Of a stretch of DNA of 6,531 bases, positions 1 to 5,307 are shown in pieces. The notes beneath the pieces were generated by a model. That model did no database searches. It was not told where the DNA came from and saw only the letters and a list, made by a program, of their open reading frames with translations. Origin of the DNA: Haloquadratum sp. J07HQX50 (GTDB taxonomy: Archaea; Halobacteriota; Halobacteria; Halobacteriales; Haloferacaceae); assembly GCA_000416005.1 (NCBI GenBank), contig KE356562.1, positions 1,083,385 to 1,089,915 of the forward strand. The letters run 5' to 3'. The position numbers and the translations under genes were made by a program. Within the stretch, counting starts at the first letter, position 1. The number at the start of each line of letters is the position of its first letter.

Positions 1-429
1 TTTATCGGTGTAATAAAATTCGCTTTCGAATGATAACTGCGGTGTGAGGCCGTTTGCGCCGATTTCCCGGAGGTACTCACCAAGTCGTGCGCGAGGACCA
101 GCATCCCAAGGGTTACCATCAAGATCGTGCAGGTCGGCCAGCATAATCGCCGTACGGTCATCGTAAGGAAGCTCGGTAAAAGTATCTGTGTCAGGGACAA
201 CACGAACCTCGCCTGCAGGACCATACTGTCCATCCGGGGCGAGTCGATCAAGCGCATTGAACGATTGCATAGCCTGTGTCACATTCGCACCATCTTCGAG
301 CACACCAGGCAGTTTCTCGGAATCCACGACGCGTCCACGAGGGACACCACTATTATTAACGAATACAATCCGAACCAATTCAATATTATTTGCATCGACA
401 CGGTGGCGGATATTATCTGATTCAGTCAT
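1..429 (-). CDS. Glutamine synthetase family protein (GlnA-like ligase), N-terminal part, runs off the left edge
   Basis: This is the first 143 residues of a glutamine-synthetase-family ligase; the rest lies beyond the window. Enzymes of the family activate a glutamyl carboxylate with ATP and join it to ammonia or an amine. The beta-grasp N-domain spans about residues 15-100, with a strand reading VRIVFVNNSGVPRGR at 19-33 and the family segment TAIMLADLHDLDGNPW at 93-108. FESEFY at 134-139 is the first metal-binding strand of the catalytic domain, with the ligand glutamates at E135 and E137. The ATG is fixed because an in-frame TGA lies two codons upstream. The divergent N-domain suggests a GlnA3/gamma-glutamyl-amide synthetase-like paralogue rather than the housekeeping enzyme, but the C-terminal half that would decide this is missing. 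The gene follows the hydrolase at 671-1438 on the same strand after 241 bp. The family call is firm; the substrate is not known. Confidence 0.88.
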   Translation of the reverse strand, partial: MTESDNIRHRVDANNIELVRIVFVNNSGVPRGRVVDSEKLPGVLEDGANVTQAMQSFNALDRLAPDGQYGPAGEVRVVPDTDTFTELPYDDRTAIMLADLHDLDGNPWDAGPRARLGEYLREIGANGLTPQLSFESEFYYTDK

Positions 430-670
430 ACAAATTCATGACATCCCGGAGCTGTTAAGAGCGGTGTATACCGGCAAAGCTGTGGAGACAGTTATGACGA
501 GACGCTCATGTCAGTGATCTCTAAATTGTGAGATTGGATACCAGGAGAGACTAATTGTTAGTGAGGAAAATTAGCAGTCCACAGCCGTTAATTACCCCGT
601 TCCGAGTTGGCAACACAGCGAAGCGAGCAAGGTGAGGTGGGGTAGTTCACACTGTATTACTGTGGCGCGT
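430..670. other. Intergenic region between the hydrolase and the GS-like gene
   Basis: This 241-bp stretch has stops in all frames and no convincing gene. A short GC-richer segment at about 598-650, reading GCGAAGCGAGCAAGGTGAGG and then GGGTAGTTCAC, contrasts with the AT-rich DNA around it. It resembles, from memory only, sequences seen near the ends of haloarchaeal IS200/IS605-type (TnpB-only) elements. No inverted repeat or transposase fragment supports that, so no mobile element is called. Confidence 0.4.
440..472 (-). promoter_or_regulatory. Possible TATA box for the GS-like gene
   Basis: The minus strand carries TATACA at 465-470, centred about 38 bases before the ATG at 429. With the usual archaeal spacing of about 26 bases, transcription would begin near 441 and leave a leader of roughly 12 bases. 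This suggests a promoter separate from the upstream hydrolase gene. It is a sequence match only and is weak. Confidence 0.28.
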
Positions 671-1438
671 TCAGTCAAAACGCCCAGCAGCGTCAGCCTC
701 AACGATATCCCACTCGTGTCCAGGCAATATTTTCGAACCGCGTGTGAGGATCTCATCCGCGCTCTCCCACCACTTGATTTCATTCATTGCAAGCCCGCAG
801 CGTTGCGGTGTATCAGTATCATCTGAAATATTCTGAAATGTTGGAATAGCATCTCCAGCAACAATGGTTGTGCCAGTTGGTGAAGTCACTGCGAGCGACT
901 GATGGCCAACGGTATGTCCAGGAGTTGGAAATGCAACGACTCCATCGCATAATTGCGTTTCACCGTCTAAAGGGACTAAATCATATGAGAGCCACGGTGG
1001 TGTTAGACCGAGTGACTTTGCTTCGTACCGAGCAGCGTGAATTGGATATGGAGAAATTGCATACGCGAGTTCCTGCCGCTGTATATAAAATTTCGTGTCT
1101 TCGTCGAAGAGGGACAGATTGTAGCAGTGATCCCAGTCAAAGTGAGTAAAAACCACACTATCGATATCACTGCAGGCATATCCCTCACTCTGTATAGCTG
1201 CTTCAAGTTGCTGATCTGTTGTCCGATGACAGCGAAACTCTGGGTGACGTTCGGCCATCGACTCAGGATTACCAAAGCTCGTGTCAACAAGAATCATCTC
1301 ATCGGCATCGATAAGATATACAATCGATGGGGCCTCAATCGTGCCGGATTCACCAGTGACTAGTATATCTGCCTCCATTATCAGTGATCCACAGCACTTT
1401 GGGGTGACTTGCGGGGAAACGGTCTGTGATTTATTCAT
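671..1438 (-). CDS. Metallo-beta-lactamase-fold hydrolase, N-acyl-homoserine-lactonase-like group
   Basis: A 255-residue cytoplasmic metallohydrolase, normal length for the AHL-lactonase-like branch of the metallo-beta-lactamase superfamily. Visible landmarks are LVDTSFG at 50-56 after the first beta hairpin, the metal motif THFDWDH at 98-104 (H99, D101, D103, H104), TPGHTVGHQS at 172-181 (H175), the bridging aspartate in AGDAIP (D196), and the last histidine in LPGHEWD (H241). The middle histidine of the usual HxHxDH is aspartate (D101), so one metal site differs from the canonical form. The open frame extends to 1540. I chose the ATG at 1438 because it retains the VTPKCCGSLIMEADIL segment typical of the group and sits 27 bases after a TATA-like box; ATG at 1378 is a less likely alternative. 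It is divergent from the gene at 1509. The fold is secure; a lactone, thioester or other ester substrate is open, and quorum quenching should not be assumed. Confidence 0.9.
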   Translation of the reverse strand: MNKSQTVSPQVTPKCCGSLIMEADILVTGESGTIEAPSIVYLIDADEMILVDTSFGNPESMAERHPEFRCHRTTDQQLEAAIQSEGYACSDIDSVVFTHFDWDHCYNLSLFDEDTKFYIQRQELAYAISPYPIHAARYEAKSLGLTPPWLSYDLVPLDGETQLCDGVVAFPTPGHTVGHQSLAVTSPTGTTIVAGDAIPTFQNISDDTDTPQRCGLAMNEIKWWESADEILTRGSKILPGHEWDIVEADAAGRFD

Positions 1439-1508
1439 GATTGCGATAGATTCACTGACAGGATTAAATTGTGGCGTATTTTGTGTGTCGACATGCAATA
1501 CATATTTT
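1439..1508. promoter_or_regulatory. Divergent promoter region shared by the MBL-fold hydrolase and the AstE-like gene
   Basis: Only 70 bp separate the two chosen start codons. The minus strand carries TTTAAT at 1463-1468, centred about 27 bases before the ATG at 1438. The plus strand carries TATTTT at 1477-1482, centred about 29 bases before the ATG at 1509. Both spacings fit leaderless haloarchaeal transcripts. The two boxes are about 14 bases apart, centre to centre, so polymerase binding for the two genes should be mutually exclusive or co-controlled. These are motif and spacing arguments only. Confidence 0.42.
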
Positions 1509-2324
1509 ATGCGTATTGAGGTTCTTGGTGCTGACGACACACACGAATCACCGACGGTTGCTGCTATTGGCGCAATTCACGGAGATGAACCTTGCGGTGT
1601 CCGGGCAATTGAGCGCTTCCTCGCGACAGGCCTGCAGGACCGGCTTCAGCGACCTATCAAGCTCATCATCGCCAACGAGCGAGCACTGGCGGCGAGTTCT
1701 CGGTATGTCGAAGTTGACCTGAATCGGTCGTTCCCTGGCGATGCCGAGAGCGACCTGTATGAAGAGCGGCTTGCTCACCGCTTATGGAGCGAGATCAAAG
1801 GTTGTGTGACACTCGGATTTCATTCCACAGTGTCATTCGATAGCCCGTTCGGAACGTTTGCAGACCCGACATTCCTAAAATCAAGGATAATGCGCGCATT
1901 GCCGATTGAACACGCTGCGGATTTTTCTGCGGTAGCTCAAGGACGGAGTGTGAATTTACCTCGATTTGTAAACGTTGAAGCAGGATATCAACAGTCTGAG
2001 GCAGCGGCTGAAACTGCGTATGAGTGTCTGCTTGCATATCTTCGAGCAATGGGTGCACTCCCTGACAGCGCAAACCAAACACCAACAATGCATTATCTAG
2101 TTCAGACAGTTATCGAAAAATCGGAGAAACAAGATTATACAATTCGCGCTGAGAACTTCCAGCGCGTCGCTCCCAGAGAAGTGTACGCGACGACTGATCA
2201 GGGACAGATGCTAACAGCCGACAAAGAGTTCTGGCCGGTGCTCATGTCTGCAGACGGGCATGATGTCCTTCTCGGCTATCAGTCTGATCAGCTCGGCGAG
2301 ATAAGCCAGACGATTCCCGAATGA
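1509..2324 (+). CDS. Succinylglutamate desuccinylase/aspartoacylase family zinc hydrolase
   Basis: A 271-residue protein of the AstE/AspA family (M14-like zinc carboxypeptidase fold), which hydrolyses N-acyl amino acids to a free amine and an acid. GAIHGDEPCG at 21-30 gives zinc ligands H24 and E27, and DLNRSFPG at 70-77 is the conserved substrate-binding segment. FHST at 104-107 gives the third zinc ligand H105, and NVEAG at 155-159 carries the probable catalytic glutamate E157. A C-terminal domain follows from about residue 190. The frame is open back to 1281, but the core begins at MRIEVLG, so the ATG at 1509 is preferred. The length suits the short haloarchaeal members rather than bacterial AstE (about 320 residues). 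No other arginine-succinyltransferase-pathway gene is visible, so true succinylglutamate hydrolysis is doubtful. The substrate is probably another N-acyl or gamma-linked amino compound. Confidence 0.9.
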   Translation: MRIEVLGADDTHESPTVAAIGAIHGDEPCGVRAIERFLATGLQDRLQRPIKLIIANERALAASSRYVEVDLNRSFPGDAESDLYEERLAHRLWSEIKGCVTLGFHSTVSFDSPFGTFADPTFLKSRIMRALPIEHAADFSAVAQGRSVNLPRFVNVEAGYQQSEAAAETAYECLLAYLRAMGALPDSANQTPTMHYLVQTVIEKSEKQDYTIRAENFQRVAPREVYATTDQGQMLTADKEFWPVLMSADGHDVLLGYQSDQLGEISQTIPE

Positions 2325-2419
2325 CTGTTGTTGAACAGGAAAGCGAGATATCTCTGCACTCTGTGTCGATAGAGTCTCACTTGTTCTTGGATATCGATTT
2401 CTGCAAGTCGTGTCGTTGA
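2321..2419 (+). CDS. Possible 32-residue small ORF overlapping the AstE-like stop codon
   Basis: The ATGA at 2321-2324 joins the stop of the AstE-like gene to an ATG that opens a 32-codon frame ending in FCKSCR and TGA (2417-2419). The same frame then stays open to a TAG at 2537-2539 and ends in TCFVCL, so reading through the TGA would give a product of about 72 residues with two CxxC pairs. Haloarchaea encode many small zinc-finger proteins with paired CxxC motifs, but the motifs here lack the common CPxCG form. This could be a small coupled gene, a broken one, or chance. I recognise no family. Confidence 0.2.
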   Translation: MTVVEQESEISLHSVSIESHLFLDIDFCKSCR

Positions 2420-2610
2420 AACCCGAAATATGAATTATCTCGTGGTCACAGAAAGTGGCTCAAGACGCCGATCGTGTCGTCATCACGGAGACCTCCGATT
2501 TCTGTCCAACCCCGAAACACTTGTTTTGTTTGTCTGTAGACTCAGATCAGAGTGCATGATTTCTATCACGACAAGAGCCATTATCTCTCACATCGGATGG
2601 TCAAATTAAT
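2325..2610. other. Intergenic gap between the convergent AstE-like and aldehyde dehydrogenase genes
   Basis: Apart from the doubtful small ORF at 2321-2419, this 286-bp stretch has no gene. It contains a 10-bp perfect palindrome GAGATATCTC (2345-2354) and a 5-bp stem ACTCT/AGAGT (2358-2362 with 2371-2375) just after the AstE-like stop. A T-rich run at 2521-2531 could end plus-strand transcription. The genes on either side point towards it, so both transcripts should finish here. Confidence 0.4.
2521..2533 (+). terminator. Possible T-rich terminator of the AstE-like transcript
   Basis: TTGTTTTGTTTGT is the only strongly T-rich stretch downstream of the AstE-like gene on its strand. Archaeal intrinsic termination often needs only a T-rich stretch. 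It lies about 200 bases after the stop codon, which is far for this role, so the call is weak. Confidence 0.22.
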
Positions 2611-3978
2611 TCACTGTATCCAGTATGTCTTTGTATTGGTGAATTCCCGAATACCATGCCGAGAGAGTTCAGATCCATATCCGGAACTCTTTATACCGCC
2701 AAAGGGAACACGTGGATCCGATTTTGACATCTCGTTAAGATATACTGCACCAGCCTCAATACGCTCAGCGACGTGTCGACCTCGCTCACGATCCTCAGTC
2801 CAGATTGATGCGCTGAGCCCATAGTCGGTGTCGTTCGCTGCCTCAATTGCTTCTCTCTCAGATTCGACCTCAACAACCGTCGCGACTGGGCCGAACAACT
2901 CCTCCGCACGGGCCGGACAGTCGGGAGGAACATCTGTGAGCACAGTTGGGGGATAGTAGAATCCCTTCCTGTCGAGTGGCGCTCCCCCGCACCGAAGCGT
3001 TGCCCCGGCATCGATACTCGATTGGACCTGCGTATGAAGTGTTTCGATAAGATCCGCTCGGGCCTGTGGCCCTATCTCCGTCGTGGCTGTCAAAGGGTCA
3101 CCAACACTCAATTCTGTCATCCCATCGATAAACTCCCTGAGAAAATTCTCATACAGATCAGTGTGAACGAACAATCGCTTGGCGGCGATGCAAGATTGCC
3201 CAGAATTTTGTGTTCGTGCAGCAACGGCTGTTTCAACTGCTGCATCAAGATCTGCGTCATCAAGCACGATGTATGGGTCACTGCCACCCAATTCAAGAAC
3301 GGTGTGTTTAATATGACGACCAGCGATCTCTGCAACAGCACTTCCCGCTCGGGTGCTCCCGGTCAGCGTCACTGCCCGGACGCGGTCGTCTGCAATCATC
3401 TTTTCCACACGGTCGGTTTCGATACGGACAGACTGAATCAATTCTTCAGGATACCCAGCAGATTCGAAAACCTCAATGATTGCATCAGCACAGCCAAACG
3501 TTGTTGGTGAATGTTTCAACACGACCGCGTTGCCAGCCGTCAGTGCTGGGACAGTAAATCTAAATGCTTGCCAAAAGGGATAGTTCCACGGCATAATAGC
3601 TAATACCGGTCCTAATGGCTCATACCCAACGTACGATTCCACGCCTGGTTCAGTGCCGATTCGTTCGTCTTGGAGATGCTCAGCCGCGCGCTCGGCATAG
3701 TATTCACATAGCCATGCACATTTCTCTATCTCACTGGTACCCTGATCAACCGGTTTCCCCATCTCACGGGCCATCAACTGCGCGAACTCATGCTTCTGCT
3801 GGTGCAGTATTGGAGAAAGTGCCGCTGCTAATTTTTGTCGTGACTCGATAGACTGGTCTGCCCACTCATCGAATGCCTCAACCGCACTCGTGAGTGTTGC
3901 TTCGACAGCTGCCTCGTCATGCGGTTCATATGTTTCAACTCGTTCGCCGTTCGCTGGGTTGGTGATTTCAAATGTCAT
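2611..3978 (-). CDS. gabD: NAD(P)-dependent aldehyde dehydrogenase, succinate-semialdehyde dehydrogenase type
   Basis: A complete 455-residue ALDH-superfamily enzyme, cytoplasmic, oxidising an aldehyde to the acid. The motifs come in order: [12 protein letters not shown] at 129-140 (N132), VVLKHSP at 152-158 with the cofactor lysine K155, TLTGSTRAG at 204-212 in the Rossmann turn, LELGG at 228-232 (general base E229), NSGQSC at 258-263 (nucleophile C263), EELFGP at 359-364 (E360), and [15 protein letters not shown] at 421-435. The MPWN-PFWQ-FR segment and the DPR-PFGG-K-SGYG tail are typical of the YneI/GabD-like short succinate-semialdehyde dehydrogenases, and the length fits. The ATG at 3978 starts exactly where the family begins. 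All catalytic residues are present, so the enzyme should be active. Succinate semialdehyde is the family default; gamma-glutamyl-aminobutyraldehyde or another omega-aldehyde cannot be excluded. It is transcribed towards the AstE-like gene and has no same-strand partner nearby. Confidence 0.93.
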   Translation of the reverse strand: MTFEITNPANGERVETYEPHDEAAVEATLTSAVEAFDEWADQSIESRQKLAAALSPILHQQKHEFAQLMAREMGKPVDQGTSEIEKCAWLCEYYAERAAEHLQDERIGTEPGVESYVGYEPLGPVLAIMPWNYPFWQAFRFTVPALTAGNAVVLKHSPTTFGCADAIIEVFESAGYPEELIQSVRIETDRVEKMIADDRVRAVTLTGSTRAGSAVAEIAGRHIKHTVLELGGSDPYIVLDDADLDAAVETAVAARTQNSGQSCIAAKRLFVHTDLYENFLREFIDGMTELSVGDPLTATTEIGPQARADLIETLHTQVQSSIDAGATLRCGGAPLDRKGFYYPPTVLTDVPPDCPARAEELFGPVATVVEVESEREAIEAANDTDYGLSASIWTEDRERGRHVAERIEAGAVYLNEMSKSDPRVPFGGIKSSGYGSELSRHGIREFTNTKTYWIQ

Positions 3979-4015
3979 ATTGAATGTTGGTTTAGAAGAT
4001 CACTCTATTAGGTGC
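3979..4015 (-). promoter_or_regulatory. Possible promoter of the aldehyde dehydrogenase gene
   Basis: The minus strand reads TAATAG at 4005-4010, about 29 bases before the ATG at 3978, the distance expected for a TATA box of a leaderless or nearly leaderless archaeal transcript. No Shine-Dalgarno sequence precedes the ATG, which agrees with this. Motif evidence only. Confidence 0.3.
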
Positions 4016-4317
4016 TTATGAGTATCCTCGCTCTTGTCCGATCAGGATATAATCTCTCTACGGAGAATTGGTGTCGTTGGCGTGAAAGAACTGTGGGTGT
4101 GAAGTATTCTCCTCCAACCTGTGAACCCGAAACTAACTGTGGTGAGAACGCCGCACATAGCAACAAAACACGTTTGAGAGTCGAATTAGGACACGACGAA
4201 CTGAAGTCCTTAGAATCGCGATTCTGATCTCGGACGCCTTCGAGAGCTTCACTCTCTACGGGCGGTTTGAGGCAGGTGCCTCGGGGTCAGATGAAAGTCT
4301 ATGCCGGCCTGTAGTGA
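4016..4317. other. Gene-poor stretch with small palindromes
   Basis: No recognisable gene. Frames on both strands stay open for about 70 codons (4012-4227 plus, and an overlapping minus frame), but neither product resembles a family I know. The stretch carries a perfect 14-bp palindrome AGAATCGCGATTCT (4212-4225), a small stem GAGAG/CTCTC (4242-4246 with 4252-4256) and GAGGCA/TGCCTC with a two-base centre (4269-4282). These lie within 71 bp, downstream of where the small plus-strand frame ends. Confidence 0.4.
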
Positions 4318-4692
4318 CTCCGAGTTTTCGTTTCTTGGACCACTTTATTTGACCTCAAAGCGGTTCGCATCCACAGCTGGTTGGTCTTCGACCGATGTGG
4401 ATGGAAAGCTCTGGAGTGATATTCATCGGCACGGATTGTCAGAGCACGTCTGACGACGTCATTGGAAATAAAGCAAGAATTCAAAAAGCGAACCGCATCA
4501 GCGATGAGCGAGTTGGATATGTGATTCATTGATTTGGCTTGGGATGTGTCGAATCAAGCCCGATGCTCAGCATCGGATTCCCTCAGTCGTGTGAGCAGAC
4601 CGGCCTCAGAAAGATTTAGATACTATCTCTCCGCTCGCAATTGGCCTGACGATGTACTTTGGACACTTGTCAGAGATAGTCTGAACAGATGA
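4318..4692 (+). pseudogene. Unidentified decayed reading frame upstream of the carbonic-anhydrase relic
   Basis: A single frame runs from just after two stops (4312-4317) to a TGA at 4690-4692, broken only by TGA codons at 4417-4419 and 4522-4524. The last 55 codons read like a protein tail, ending ARNWPDDVLWTLVRDSLNR. The final TGA overlaps the ATG at 4689 as ATGA, the usual coupling between adjacent haloarchaeal genes, which is the best reason to think this was once a gene. Segments such as TTSLEIKQEFKKRTASAMS (within 4450-4510) look helical. I do not recognise the family; a transposase remnant is one possibility, but no catalytic motif is visible. Chance cannot be excluded. Confidence 0.25.
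4560..4576. repeat. Perfect 7-bp hairpin
   Basis: CCGATGC (4560-4566) pairs with GCATCGG (4570-4576) across a three-base loop TCA. It is the strongest small hairpin in the gene-poor region and lies inside the decayed frame upstream of the carbonic-anhydrase relic. It could be a remnant of a transposon-end hairpin or a transcript structure; nothing else shows which. Confidence 0.5.
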
Positions 4693-5077
4693 CTGGTTCA
4701 AATTCGTATCTCTGCTTTGTCTGGTGCGGTGTATTACTCACGATGTCTGGTTCAAAATTATCTCATGAACACCTTGACGCGGCGTTTAAAATCGGGATGG
4801 GCACAACGACGGCCGTATCTCGACAGATGAAAATCCCCGTGTCGTAGCCTACATGGGTGAGCGAATTTCCGTCGAAGAGGCGCTTGGGCTTGAGTTAGGT
4901 GATGCCCAGATTTTTCCGAGCGCTGGCGGGAAAGTAACTCATGATGTCATTCTCTGTGAGCAGTGTCTGACCGCATGGATACACCACTGGATTAGAACTA
5001 CCTCTGTCGACTCCACAGAGACCTCCACCGTGCTGATACACGTGACATGCGCTCGTCAGTTTCGATTGCTTTCTTAG
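4689..5077 (+). pseudogene. Broken beta-carbonic-anhydrase-like gene
   Basis: Beta-carbonic anhydrases hydrate CO2 at a zinc held by Cys, His and Cys. The N-terminal part reads from 4689 or 4743 (MSGSKLSHEHLDAAFK) and hits a TAG at 4845. The protein-like frame shifts near 4790-4800 and continues as ISTDENPRVVAYMGERISVE (4817-4876) and then EALGLELGDAQIFPSAGGKV (4874-4936). Family members read C-M-D-x-R here, followed by ALG-x-x-x-GDA, RNAGG and VTDDVIRS. The relic therefore has Tyr for the zinc Cys (TAC for TGC), Gly for the dyad Asp (GGT for GAT) and Pro-Ser for Arg-Asn. Further on, VLIHVTC (5031-5051) resembles the VIHHTDCG zinc strand, but the spacing is about ten residues too long and the C-terminal domain is not recognisable. 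Frameshift plus loss of active-site residues makes an active enzyme very unlikely. The boundaries are approximate. Confidence 0.6.
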
Positions 5078-5252
5078 CCGATTCCACGGCGTTGATTGAG
5101 TGGTTGGGTTTCTCAACCAACTGGTGCGGCGTCCTGCTTGCTAAATGGATGTTATCTTCAGTCGGCGCCGAACTTCGTCATGACATTAGTTCGGGTATCA
5201 AACTGACGCACGGTCGAAGATATATTTACTCATGATTGAATCAGTGAAAGAA
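5078..5252. other. Intergenic remnant DNA after the carbonic-anhydrase relic
   Basis: A plus-strand frame from 5047 to 5235 is open for 62 codons (starting MRSSVSIAFLADSTALIEW) in a different frame from the relic. I do not recognise the product. It may be the decayed C-terminal part of the same gene or chance. No RNA gene or repeat is visible here. Confidence 0.3.
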
Positions 5253-5275
5253 TCCCCGGGGAAGGTAGCTTTATT
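5253..5275 (+). promoter_or_regulatory. TATA box and upstream palindrome before the CoA-ester lyase gene
   Basis: TTTATT at 5270-5275 is centred about 35 bases before the ATG at 5308, which predicts a start site near 5298-5300 and a leader of under 12 bases. Just upstream, TCCCCGGGGA at 5253-5262 is a perfect 10-bp palindrome abutting the position of the archaeal BRE. Such a placement suits a regulator that aids or blocks TFB/TBP binding. The TATA call is moderate and the operator role is inference. Confidence 0.4.
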
Positions 5276-5307
5276 CTCATGGCCATACTTGATATGTCCA
5301 CTTTAGA

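Noticed and set aside
188..517. Plus-strand open frame of 109 codons over the left end
   Set aside because: It lies opposite the GS-like gene, whose product is clearly recognisable, and its own translation is low-complexity with no family resemblance.
3022..3510. Plus-strand open frame of 162 codons inside the aldehyde dehydrogenase gene
   Set aside because: It is antisense to a fully conserved ALDH with all catalytic residues, and the translation is rich in Cys and Arg with no family features.
4299..4529. Minus-strand 76-codon frame in the gene-poor region
   Set aside because: No recognisable family, and the plus-strand frame across the same DNA has the better contextual support (ATGA coupling).
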